Part shown: one piece after another, positions 20,231 through 28,181 of the stretch
Position numbering within the stretch: position 1 is the stretch's first letter
Layout of the letters: the number at the start of each line of letters is the position of its first letter
From: DAHUXN01 sp963811805
Lineage (GTDB): Bacteria > Acidobacteriota > Terriglobia > Acidiferrales > UBA7541
Length of the DNA: 64,000 nucleotides
Assembly: GCA_963811805.1 (NCBI GenBank)
Contig: CAWESU010000001.1
Coordinates: 3,224,001-3,288,000 of the forward strand
Direction of reading: 5' to 3'
Made by a program: the position numbers and the translations under genes
Notes under the pieces: model-generated
What the model was told of the DNA's origin: nothing
The model's input: only the letters and a program-made list of their open reading frames with translations
The model's database searches: none

Positions 20231-20641
20231 ATGGCAAAACGTTGGATCTTGGGTTTGCTGCTTGTATTTCCTTGCGCCGCGGGATTGGGGAAAGAACCGA
20301 AACCTTTGCCCATGCCCCCATTGGTATCCCATGACCAAGCGATGAGCAACTATGCCTGCAATTTCGTTTCAACGTCACAGGTATCAACCATCGATTATTG
20401 GAATGTTGTGGCTTTCGCCGAATACGGCAACGAACACAAGCGCTACTGGTCGAAATCGCTCGGAACATTTCGGGGCAACACAGCCATTACAGGCGACGGT
20501 GCTGCATCGATACCAAGCGGAGATGCTTCGAATGGCAGCGACGTTGTTACGGCAGTTTCCCAATACGGAGATGCGGGCAAGAAGTGCTCGGAATGGAAAG
20601 CAGCTGTACACGAGATGCTTATCAAGTCCCAGAGCAAATAG
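20231..20641 (+). CDS. Small secreted hypothetical protein
   Basis: 136 residues with a signal peptide (MAKRWILGLLLVFPCAAG) and a mature part with two cysteines (near 43 and 117) that could form a disulfide. No family recognised. The ATG at 20231 has GGAAGGAG at ideal spacing; a longer frame from 20192 is less likely. It stands alone between glcD and a small membrane protein gene. Confidence 0.6.
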   Translation: MAKRWILGLLLVFPCAAGLGKEPKPLPMPPLVSHDQAMSNYACNFVSTSQVSTIDYWNVVAFAEYGNEHKRYWSKSLGTFRGNTAITGDGAASIPSGDASNGSDVVTAVSQYGDAGKKCSEWKAAVHEMLIKSQSK

Positions 20642-20821
20642 CGAATTGCTGCCCACGGTTGCCGCCGTGGCAATGGCGCACAACAACCACAGGGTTGCCC
20701 CTGGAGTTCCAAGAACTACTCTGATCCGTAAACGCCACCACGACGGGGACCTGCTTCCTCCGCGACTCCGCTTGGCTCCTTGTTCATGACTCTATTTTTT
20801 GCGCGGCCGGCGTCGCAGGCA

Positions 20822-21115
20822 TTAGCGGAGGGAGCGGGGAAAGAGGTGGAAGATTTCGGCGGTGGCGAGGGCGAGCCAGATGAGGCCGTCGGCGATGATG
20901 AGGACGCCCAAAACACGCCAGATGATCAGACGTGCGCGGTAAAGTGGCGGAGGGGGATCGATATTGGTTGTGGAGGTGCCGGGTGGACGTTTGCCGGTCC
21001 AGCGCTCCCAGAAACGCCCCAGGCTGTGGGCGATTTCCGCGGAGGAGAGCAGAATGATCAAACCCACGCTCAGGATGCCAGTGCCGACCAGGTATTGAAC
21101 CAGAGGGTCGTGCAT
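20822..21115 (-). CDS. Small membrane protein, two transmembrane helices
   Basis: 97 residues. Hydrophobic segments at about 8-26 and 66-86 flank a basic, Pro-rich loop (TGKRPPG to PPPPLYRAR). No family recognised. It is divergent from the transketolase gene, whose leader starts right behind its start codon. Confidence 0.5.
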   Translation of the reverse strand: MHDPLVQYLVGTGILSVGLIILLSSAEIAHSLGRFWERWTGKRPPGTSTTNIDPPPPLYRARLIIWRVLGVLIIADGLIWLALATAEIFHLFPRSLR

Positions 21116-21224
21116 TGCGGGCGAATATAGACTGGAATGCGCGGGGGCGCAACGAAAGTTCGGCGGAGGCGACCTCCGAACAGCCTCCGTCCAAACCGAT
21201 TCAAGGCGGAATGTGTATAGCTAA

Positions 21225-21308
21225 GCGCTCCCATAGTATACTGGGCGCTCCATACGTTAGAATTTTGAAGAATAATCGTGGAGCGCCTCTTCATATTTCG
21301 TATGGAGC
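21225..21308 (+). promoter_or_regulatory. Leader with overlapping, mutually exclusive inverted repeats
   Basis: GGCGCTCC (21244-21251) can pair with GGAGCGCC (21280-21287), while the overlapping GCTCCATACG (21247-21256) can pair perfectly with CGTATGGAGC (21299-21308). A direct copy of the left arm, GCGCTCCCATA, starts at 21225. The element is 77 bp upstream of the GTG start of the transketolase gene. It could be an attenuator or a set of protein-binding sites. Confidence 0.5.
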
Positions 21309-21384
21309 ACGGCAGCTAGCAATCCAGGCCATCAGATTGCGGCCTTCGCTGGTCCCGCATGATGCCAAAAATCAGGAGCTAAGC

Positions 21385-23901
21385 GTGGCAACCACCGACA
21401 CACATCTATCGCCCAATTCTCCGGTCCCTGCAGCATACGACCGCCGTATGGAAGATATCGGGTACATGACCGCGATGACCCTGGTGATGCTCGGCAATTA
21501 TGCGCAAACGGGCCATTTTGGCGGGCCTCTGGCCTACACACCGTATAACGTGGCCGTACACCTCGCCGGGCCGGAGCTAGGCGGTCTACGCTTTGACTAT
21601 CGCCGTCCCAAACATCCTTACGCGGATAAATTCATGCTGGCCGGGGGCCATTGTGTTCCGACCAGCTATGCGCTGTGGATGATCATGGGTCAGGCTTTGG
21701 CGCGCAGGTTCGAGATGACCGGCGACCGGCGCTACAAAGTGGATCCTCATGTCGCCATACTGCCGGTGGACGCCCTTGGGTTCCGGAGGAATGCGGGAGC
21801 ACTTAGAACGATCTTGCCAAGCTTGGGACTGGAAGATCATCCGCTGTTTGCTCAGGCGAAAGAGCGCGGTATTCGCGCCCTGGCGGGCCATGCCGAGTCG
21901 ACAGACGTGACTAATGATGTGAACGGCGGCCCTTCCGGTATTGGCATTGGCACAGCGGCCGGGAAAGCCGCATTTTGGAATTTCATTGGCGCCCCGAGTT
22001 CCCCCAAGGTGATCGCCTTCGAAGGCGAATTTGCGATGACTGAGGGCCATGCCCAGGAGTTGAAGACACAGGCGCTCGCGCTGCAAGTCGGCAAGCGCTT
22101 GCGGATTCTCTTCTCGAACAACAACAGCGGCATCGATGACTCGTTGCTTGGCGGTGTGATTGCGGAAAAATATGACGGCTACAGAATCATCGATCAGTGG
22201 ATTTCGTATGGTTGGAACGTGTTGACAATGGATGACGGCCACGATTACGGGCAGATCGTGGGCGTGCTGAAAGCCATGGAGGAATGGGACCCGGCGGATC
22301 GGCGTCCCATGATAGCGATTGGCAAGACTCTCAAGGGCTACTGGCCCGGGGCGATTCGCGGTGAGATTCCCAACTATGGCCCGCAGGTGCTCGGCTATGC
22401 GAGCCATCCGTATGCGTTCAAGATGAACTCGGAGTATTTTGTTGCACTGGCAGAGACCTTCGAGCGCCACTACGATGTCGAGTTCAGGGGCATCCGTCAG
22501 GGCCCGGTGACGGACACCAGAGAGCGCCTGATCCAGTTCAAGACGAACATTGATGTTGTCATGTCGGTGCTTGACCGGAATGGCTTGGGCGACTGGCTGG
22601 CGGACCGGTTGGTGGAGATTGGCGATACGGTGAAGGATGAGATTCCCGTTCGCATCGACGTACGGCACGATCCCTTTCTTGATGATCGCTTGCGAGTCGC
22701 AAATTTGCCGCGCGAACCGCAGAAGCTTTCGATAACGAATGAGATTTCGGGGCAAAAGAAGGACTTGGCGATCGCTTTGTTTCGCAAGCCCGGCGAGGCT
22801 GCGGGAGCGAGGCGGGCCATTTCGGAAGTCATCAAGTGGGTGAACTATGTGACCGACAACCGGTTCTTGACGTTGGCCGCCGATTTGTCCGAGTCGATCA
22901 ACGTGGAGCACGGCGCTTTATGGGGTCATTATGATCCCGAGAAAAACCCGCTCGGCACGCGCATGAAGGCTGCCATTCAGGAAGCGGGTAACGTCTTGAC
23001 CGCTATCGGGCTGGTGAGCCAGAGCGCCTCGGTCGACCCGACGAAATTTGCGGGGGTGTGGGCCCTCAGTGGCACCTACGGCGCTTTCACGCCGCTGATG
23101 TATACGCCCGCCCGCGTGTGGAGTCAGCAGAACCAGGACAGCAAGTTTCGCATGGGGGTGCTTCACATTTTGGCCGCACATTCCGGGCCGGAAACGGCTG
23201 CGGATGCCCGCACGCACTTCGGCATTTTCGCGCCACAGGTATGGAAGCTCTTTCCGCGCGGACAGACCATCAGCCTGAATTTCTGGGATTACAATGATGT
23301 GGCACCCGGTTACTTTGCCGCGGCGGAAATTGCTGCGCGCGATCCCAAGGTAGGCATTATCGTTCTTGAGGTGGCGCGGCCCGATTTCCCGGTGGCCGAC
23401 CGCAGCCGCTTCGCCGATCCGGATGTCACCGCCGCGGCCAAAGGGTTTTATGTGATTCGCGATTTTGCGCCGGGCCGGCCGCGTCAGGGCTACGTGGTCG
23501 TCCAAGGGGCCAGCGCGACCATGAATGTCGTAAGAGAGCTGCCCCGCTTGGACGAGCTCGGAATCAATGTGAAAATTGTTTCTGCCGTAAGCGAAGAATT
23601 GTTCGACAGGCAGCCCGACGGCTACCGCCGAAAGGTGCTGCCTCCCGAGGCGCTTTATGACCTGATGGTAGTCAGCACGGGTACACGGCGCGTCTGGCCC
23701 TTGCGCAATGTGGGCCCTCTCACCGACGAATATTCCCTTACATCCGACTGGGACAATCAATGGCTGAGCGGCGGGCTGGAGTCGGAGGTGATTGCGGAAG
23801 CCCATTTGGATCAGGCGTCGATTGCGGCGGGCATTGAACGCTTCGCAAGAGAGCGTGGCGAACGCTTGGCGCGCCAGCGCGAATTGCTGGAGGGCGTATA
23901 G
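21385..23901 (+). CDS. Transketolase-family TPP enzyme, large form
   Basis: 838 residues from the GTG start, which follows AGGAG by seven bases; the ATG at 21115 would add 90 residues of leader sequence. The N-terminal TPP domain has GHAESTDVTNDVNGGPSGIGIG and a TPP motif reading EGEFAMTEG ending in NNN, where GDG is usual. A pyrimidine-binding domain (GTYGAFTPLMYTP) and a C-terminal transketolase domain follow. It is much longer than the ordinary 660-residue transketolase. The exact sugar-phosphate reaction is unproven. Two long minus-strand frames across it are shadows. Confidence 0.82.
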   Translation: MATTDTHLSPNSPVPAAYDRRMEDIGYMTAMTLVMLGNYAQTGHFGGPLAYTPYNVAVHLAGPELGGLRFDYRRPKHPYADKFMLAGGHCVPTSYALWMIMGQALARRFEMTGDRRYKVDPHVAILPVDALGFRRNAGALRTILPSLGLEDHPLFAQAKERGIRALAGHAESTDVTNDVNGGPSGIGIGTAAGKAAFWNFIGAPSSPKVIAFEGEFAMTEGHAQELKTQALALQVGKRLRILFSNNNSGIDDSLLGGVIAEKYDGYRIIDQWISYGWNVLTMDDGHDYGQIVGVLKAMEEWDPADRRPMIAIGKTLKGYWPGAIRGEIPNYGPQVLGYASHPYAFKMNSEYFVALAETFERHYDVEFRGIRQGPVTDTRERLIQFKTNIDVVMSVLDRNGLGDWLADRLVEIGDTVKDEIPVRIDVRHDPFLDDRLRVANLPREPQKLSITNEISGQKKDLAIALFRKPGEAAGARRAISEVIKWVNYVTDNRFLTLAADLSESINVEHGALWGHYDPEKNPLGTRMKAAIQEAGNVLTAIGLVSQSASVDPTKFAGVWALSGTYGAFTPLMYTPARVWSQQNQDSKFRMGVLHILAAHSGPETAADARTHFGIFAPQVWKLFPRGQTISLNFWDYNDVAPGYFAAAEIAARDPKVGIIVLEVARPDFPVADRSRFADPDVTAAAKGFYVIRDFAPGRPRQGYVVVQGASATMNVVRELPRLDELGINVKIVSAVSEELFDRQPDGYRRKVLPPEALYDLMVVSTGTRRVWPLRNVGPLTDEYSLTSDWDNQWLSGGLESEVIAEAHLDQASIAAGIERFARERGERLARQRELLEGV

Positions 23902-24141
23902 AACGTATCGAGTAGGAAATAGTGACTCCAGGAAAAATGAACGGACGCTGAGTCGGCGTTGCAAGCATCAAAGGGACGCGGAGCAGAGGGGTAGAAGACA
24001 AAACACGACGAATAATGTTTTTATTTGTAGCAGAAGGGTAGCATGGCTGTCAAGTGCTGTCTTGTGTAGATGAAAATCGTCCAGGGTGGAACGGCGGCGA
24101 CCGCCAAAATAAGCGCAAAACGAAGGAGCGGGGAGGGAGAC

Positions 24142-24480
24142 ATGCACCCAGTTGTGCATTTTGAAATTGGATGTAAGGACAGCGCGAAGACGCAGGAGTT
24201 TTACGCCAAGCTCTTTGGCTGGAAGATTACGCAAGCGGGGCCGGCGGCGATGATTGATACCGGCGGGCTGGTCACGGGCCACTTCACAAGCTTGGGACAC
24301 GAGCCGCATCATTACACGATTTTTTATGTGCAGGTGGAGAACGTGCAGAAGGCTCTGGAGCAGGCGCAACTGCTGGGCGGAAAAACACTGGTGCCACCGA
24401 CGGATATTCCGACGGGAACGTTTGCCTGGATGCAGGATCCGGAGGGAAACACGATTGGGCTGTGGAAGTCGAAGGGATAG
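24142..24480 (+). CDS. VOC (glyoxalase/bleomycin-resistance fold) family protein
   Basis: 112 residues. One VOC domain: HFEIGCKDSAKTQEFYAKLFGW at the start and FAWMQDPEGNTIGLW at the end, typical of the subgroup of small metal-binding dioxygenase/isomerase-like proteins. No substrate can be assigned. GGGAGGGAG precedes the ATG at 24142; the longer frame from 24070 is not needed. Confidence 0.85.
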   Translation: MHPVVHFEIGCKDSAKTQEFYAKLFGWKITQAGPAAMIDTGGLVTGHFTSLGHEPHHYTIFYVQVENVQKALEQAQLLGGKTLVPPTDIPTGTFAWMQDPEGNTIGLWKSKG

Positions 24481-24507
24481 GTCGCGCAAATTGAATGACA
24501 GATCGCA

Positions 24508-24652
24508 AACATCTCGCGCGGCGAAGGTGGAGCCGGGGAAAGTTTTCCGGCGAAGCGAGGCGTTCACATTTTTCGACCGATTGGGCGATGCGATTGTGAC
24601 CGGGCCGACGGGAAATAATTTGCGGGATTTGCGGATTCAGTTGGCGGGATAG
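24508..24652 (+). pseudogene. C-terminal remnant of a glycerate 2-kinase (MOFRL domain)
   Basis: An open stretch reads AKVEPGKVF, then SEAFTFFDRLGDAIVTGPTG and DLRIQLAG before a stop. This is the conserved end of MOFRL-type glycerate kinases / hydroxypyruvate reductases (normally YTFF..LGDLIVTGPTGTNV.DL). The rest of the roughly 430-residue protein is absent; the VOC gene lies immediately before it. A functional copy would serve the same glyoxylate/glycerate route as glcDEF. Confidence 0.7.
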
Positions 24653-24673
24653 ATCCCAGGCGGGAGGTGCGGC

Positions 24674-25246
24674 ATGAAGCTCTCAGTCTTCTGTGGAGTC
24701 AGCGTCGATGGGTTTCTTGCTCGGACGAACCACGCGCTCGATTTCTTGGATGCTGGTGGGAAGGAACCGCACGGCTTCGACGAATTCTATGGCAGCGTGG
24801 ACGTGGTGGTGATCGGACGGAGGACATTCGAGGTGGTGCTGACCTTCGGAAAATGGCCTTACGGCAAAAAGCCAGTGGTCGTGCTGAGCAGCGGTTCGCT
24901 CGATTTTTCTGCAGTCAAAGGCGGCGTTGTTGAACAGATGTCGGGCGAACCGGGGGAAATCGTAAAGCAGCTCAAGGCTCCGGGCTTCAAACACGCTTAC
25001 ATCGACGGCGGCATTACGATTCAGAAATTTCTCGCCGCCGGCTGCATCGATCGATTGGTGATCACACGCGTGCCAGTGCTGATCGGAGAGGGAATCCCGC
25101 TGTTTGGTCCTGTTCCACACGACGTTAGCCTTCGTCACGTTGCAACGCGCTGCTACACGGGCGGCTTGGTGCAGAGTGAATACGAGCCTGGCGTTACGCA
25201 ACGACCCCGCAGGAAGCGGATCCTGACGCGGCGCACCAAGAAGTGA
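24674..25246 (+). CDS. Dihydrofolate reductase / RibD C-terminal-like reductase
   Basis: 190 residues. The N-terminal SVDGFLA and the VVVIGRRTFE, KPVVVLSS and HAYIDGGITIQKFLAAG blocks match the RibD_C/YyaP-type family of NADPH-binding reductases. Substrate unknown. The C-terminal 25 residues are basic and unlike the family. It starts 22 bp after the kinase remnant with GGGAGG upstream. Confidence 0.87.
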   Translation: MKLSVFCGVSVDGFLARTNHALDFLDAGGKEPHGFDEFYGSVDVVVIGRRTFEVVLTFGKWPYGKKPVVVLSSGSLDFSAVKGGVVEQMSGEPGEIVKQLKAPGFKHAYIDGGITIQKFLAAGCIDRLVITRVPVLIGEGIPLFGPVPHDVSLRHVATRCYTGGLVQSEYEPGVTQRPRRKRILTRRTKK

Positions 25247-25286
25247 CCGGCCCGGCGGCCTACTGAAAGCGGTGGCTTGTTTTTTT

Positions 25287-26078
25287 CTACAGCAGGCTTT
25301 TCACGTAGCCGCCATCGACCGCGATGGAGCAGGCGTTGACGTAGCTGGCGCGTTCGGAGGCGAGGAATGCGACCACCGCGGCAAGCTCCTCCGGTTTACC
25401 GACACGGCCGAGGGGCACTTGGGCGCTGAGGCGCTCGAAGATTTTTTCGCGGCTGAGGCCGGCGGTCTTGGCCTGGATTTCCGCGAGATCGTCGAGGCGT
25501 TCGGTAAGGGTGTAGCCGGGGCAGACGCAGTTGACGGTGACGCCGTCGGGGCCGAATTCATTGGCGAGCGTGCGCATCAGGCCGGTGACGCCGGCGCGAA
25601 GGGAATTGGAGAGCAGCAAGTTGTCGATGGGCTGTTTGACGGAAACGGAAGTGATGGCAATCAGGCGGCCCCAGTGGCGCTGGCGCATGAGCGGAAGAAC
25701 TTCGCGGGCGAAATAGACGGCGCTCATGAGGGTCAGCTCGAAAGCGTTGCGCCAGTCTTCCAGGGAAATATCGAGGAATTTCTTCGAGGGCGGGCCGCCG
25801 GCGTTGGTGACGCAAATGTCCACGCGGCCGAAGCGCTTCTGGACGGCGGCGACAAAGCCATGGACGGCGTCAGCGCGGGTGACGTCGAGCTCCTGAGAAA
25901 AGACTTCGCGGCCGGTGGCTTTGCGAATGGCATCCGCGGCATTCTTGAGATTGGCGGCAGAACGGGCGCAGATGGCGACTTCCGCGCCGTCGCGCGCGAG
26001 TTCTTCGGCAACCGCCCGGCCCAAGCCTTTGCTGGCAGCGGCGACGATGGCGACACGTCCCTTCAGACCCAGATCCAT
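25287..26078 (-). CDS. Short-chain dehydrogenase/reductase-like protein with altered active site
   Basis: 263 residues, Rossmann fold. The nucleotide motif is AAASKGLG (residues 13-20, usually TGxxxGxG) and NAGG is present. The catalytic YxxxK is replaced by SNSLR, so the Tyr and Lys are both missing, although the serine block ITSVSVKQP is kept. A subgroup of SDR proteins with this pattern is known to me and looks conserved, but its reaction is unclear. The C-terminus (VDGGYVKSLL) is normal. Confidence 0.85.
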   Translation of the reverse strand: MDLGLKGRVAIVAAASKGLGRAVAEELARDGAEVAICARSAANLKNAADAIRKATGREVFSQELDVTRADAVHGFVAAVQKRFGRVDICVTNAGGPPSKKFLDISLEDWRNAFELTLMSAVYFAREVLPLMRQRHWGRLIAITSVSVKQPIDNLLLSNSLRAGVTGLMRTLANEFGPDGVTVNCVCPGYTLTERLDDLAEIQAKTAGLSREKIFERLSAQVPLGRVGKPEELAAVVAFLASERASYVNACSIAVDGGYVKSLL

Positions 26079-26114
26079 GGTTTTCGTCTCCCGTTGTTTT
26101 GCGCGGCGCGAAAA

Positions 26115-26471
26115 CTAAATTGAGCGGCGCAGGTAAGTATCGGTTTTCTTGATCCAATCCTGGCGAGGCGGAGCGAAGACATCAATGTCCACGGTGTCTT
26201 CGAGGGCCTCGGCCGCATGCGGCATATTGGCGGGAATCAGCAAAACTTCGCCATCACGCAGGATTTTTTCTCCGTCGTCGAAGATTAGCTTCAGCGCGCC
26301 GGAAATAATCCAAGTGATCTGCTCGTTCACGTGGGAGTGGCGAGGGACAATGGCGCCGCGGGCAAGAAGGATGCGCGCGAGCATGGCGCTGTCGCCGTAA
26401 ATCATCTGGCGCGAGACTTTGTCATTCAGTTTTTCGGATTCGAGCTTGTTCCATGAAGTTTTTTCGGGCAT
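26115..26471 (-). CDS. Cupin-domain protein
   Basis: 118 residues, one cupin barrel. Metal ligands are likely His in PRHSHVNEQ (H50/H52 region, with Glu) and in IPANMPHAAEA. Small cupins of this kind are isomerases, dioxygenases or binding proteins; no substrate can be named. GGAGGG precedes the ATG at 26471. It lies 36 bp upstream of the SDR gene on the same strand, so the two may form an operon. Confidence 0.85.
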   Translation of the reverse strand: MPEKTSWNKLESEKLNDKVSRQMIYGDSAMLARILLARGAIVPRHSHVNEQITWIISGALKLIFDDGEKILRDGEVLLIPANMPHAAEALEDTVDIDVFAPPRQDWIKKTDTYLRRSI

Positions 26472-26598
26472 CGGGCCCTCCGTCAATGAAAATAGGAATG
26501 AGAATCCTCCAACGAAACAGGCGCGGCGTCAATGACGTTTGTTCGGAGGAAGGCGCGATTGCGGCGGGATGGCGGTTTGATTAGAATTTGCGAGGCGC

Positions 26599-26611
26599 GG
26601 GGGGGGGGGGG
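26599..26611. repeat. Thirteen-base poly-G tract
   Basis: Thirteen G in a row lie 25-37 bp upstream of the ATG of the ICMT-like gene, in the promoter/leader region. Such tracts slip readily and can alter spacing between promoter elements; they are also a common place for sequencing errors. Confidence 0.85.
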
Positions 26612-26635
26612 CGAGTTTTGCGTGGCAGGCTTCCT

Positions 26636-27220
26636 ATGAACATTTTTCGGTGGGTTGCTGCGGCGATTTTCTTCCTGCAATTGCCGAATCCAATTTTCTG
26701 GCTGGTGGTGCATCCGCAGATCAGCTATTGGCGAGGAAGGCTGCGCGCGGCGTACATCACGGCGCTAGTCAGTTCGTGGGGCGTGGTGAGGATTCTGCTG
26801 ATTGTGTTTCGGCGCGCCATTTTCGCGGAGAGGCATTCTGGCGATTTGCGAATCGGACTTGGACTGTTGCTGATCGCAGCGGATATTTGGCTTTTCGAGC
26901 GCGCGCGGCAGGACCTGGGAACGTCGCGGCTGATTGGCAAGACGGAACTCGCGGGGGGCGGCGAAGTGGTGGATACGGGGATTTATTCGTATTTGCGGAA
27001 TCCGCGATATGTGGGAATGATCGCGTCGGTGTTGGGAGCGTGCCTGCTGGCGGCGACGGCACTGATGTGGGCGATTTGTGGCGTGTGGCTGGCGCTGGTG
27101 CTGATGGTGATTGGATTTGAAGAGCGCGAGCTGCGCGCGCGGCTGGGTGCTCCGTACATCGAATACTGCCGGCGTGTGCCGCGATTTATTCCCTACCGAA
27201 TGCCGGTGCGCGCGAAGTGA
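26636..27220 (+). CDS. Isoprenylcysteine carboxyl methyltransferase (ICMT)-like membrane protein
   Basis: 194 residues with about five hydrophobic segments. The C-terminal block GIYSYLRNPRYVGMI, then GFEERELRARLGAPYIEYCRRVPRFIP is the ICMT/PEMT signature that binds SAM and sits at the membrane face. Bacterial members methylate unknown lipids or modify isoprenoid-linked substrates. The ATG at 26636 begins the first hydrophobic segment. It is followed 26 bp later by a glycosyltransferase gene, suggesting an envelope role. Confidence 0.85.
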   Translation: MNIFRWVAAAIFFLQLPNPIFWLVVHPQISYWRGRLRAAYITALVSSWGVVRILLIVFRRAIFAERHSGDLRIGLGLLLIAADIWLFERARQDLGTSRLIGKTELAGGGEVVDTGIYSYLRNPRYVGMIASVLGACLLAATALMWAICGVWLALVLMVIGFEERELRARLGAPYIEYCRRVPRFIPYRMPVRAK

Positions 27221-27245
27221 ACAGCGCCGGCGCAGAAGAACGCGC

Positions 27246-28100
27246 GTGAAACAGCTCGAACCCACCTCGGTCATACTGGCGACATACAACGACGCGAACA
27301 TTTTGGAATGGAGCCTGGCGGCGTTCGCGCGACAGAGCTTTCCGGATTTCGAGTTGATATTGGCCGATGATGGCTCGAGCGAGGATTACGAGCCGATCCT
27401 GCGGAAATGGGCGGGAAGGTTTGCGCGGGAAATCGTGCAGGTGCGGCACGAGCGGCGCGATTTTCGCAAGACGCGGATCCAGAATCGCGCGGTCTCGGTG
27501 GCACGGACCGAACGACTGATTTTTGTGGATATCGACTGCCTGCCGCAGCGAAATTTCGTGCGCAATCATTTGATGTTTTTGGAGCCGCGTGTGGCGCTGA
27601 CGGGGCGGCGCGTGCATATCCGCAGGGAAATTCTGCCGCTGGCGGAAGTGATTTACCAGCGGGGGCTCGATTTGCCGGGAGGGAAGCTATTTCTGGAATG
27701 GTTGAAGGGACGCGCGCGGGTGATCGAGCATGGATTCGAGCTGCCGACTTTTTACGAATCAAAGAACAACGGGATTCTGGGGTGCAATTTTTCGGTCACG
27801 AAGAAGGATTTCGCGGCGGTGAACGGATTCAACGAGGAATTCCTAGGTCGCGGTGGGGAGGACACGGACATCGATCTGCGGCTGCAGCGCAATGGCGTGC
27901 GGGTGCGATGCCTGCGCAACAAATTGATCGAATACCACCTGATACATGAAGTGCGCGTAGGCACGTTTGAGAGCGATAGCGCGCGGATTCAGGAGGCGCA
28001 GGCGGCGGGAGAGATTCGCGCGCGGAAGGGGCTGGCGGAGGTTCGCGAGGGCGAATTTACGGTGACGCGGTATGCGGCGGGGAAGCGCGAAAAGCGCTGA
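27246..28100 (+). CDS. Family 2 glycosyltransferase
   Basis: 284 residues from a GTG start. TSVILATYNDANILEWSL opens the GT-A fold; the nucleotide-sugar aspartates are in LADDGSSEDYEP and the metal-binding DxD-like site in FVDIDCLP. The acceptor-binding block has NGFNEEFLGRGGEDTDIDLRL near residue 200. It transfers a sugar from a nucleotide donor, probably for surface polysaccharide. The ribosome site before the GTG is weak, and an in-frame ATG at 27111 overlaps the previous gene, so the start is the least certain part. Confidence 0.85.
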   Translation: MKQLEPTSVILATYNDANILEWSLAAFARQSFPDFELILADDGSSEDYEPILRKWAGRFAREIVQVRHERRDFRKTRIQNRAVSVARTERLIFVDIDCLPQRNFVRNHLMFLEPRVALTGRRVHIRREILPLAEVIYQRGLDLPGGKLFLEWLKGRARVIEHGFELPTFYESKNNGILGCNFSVTKKDFAAVNGFNEEFLGRGGEDTDIDLRLQRNGVRVRCLRNKLIEYHLIHEVRVGTFESDSARIQEAQAAGEIRARKGLAEVREGEFTVTRYAAGKREKR

Positions 28101-28118
28101 TGATGCAGCGCGAGCGAT

Positions 28119-28152
28119 GGAAAATAAAGCGTCCCGGCTGGGGCCGGGACGC
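28119..28152 (-). terminator. Rho-independent terminator of the minor-pilin operon
   Basis: A perfect ten-base-pair stem, GCGTCCCGGC / GCCGGGACGC (28129-28138 with 28143-28152), is followed on the minus strand by TTTATTTT. It lies 30 bp past the stop of the last gene of the leftward pilin operon. Confidence 0.85.
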
Positions 28153-28181
28153 TGGTGCTGCGGGATTGATTGGTGCTGGGC

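Noticed and set aside
21115..21384. Upstream extension of the transketolase from ATG 21115
   Set aside because: Low-complexity leader containing inverted repeats; the GTG at 21385 has a strong ribosome site and starts the conserved part.
21586..23964. Two long minus-strand frames opposite the transketolase
   Set aside because: No start signals or domains; the plus-strand gene has clear motifs throughout.
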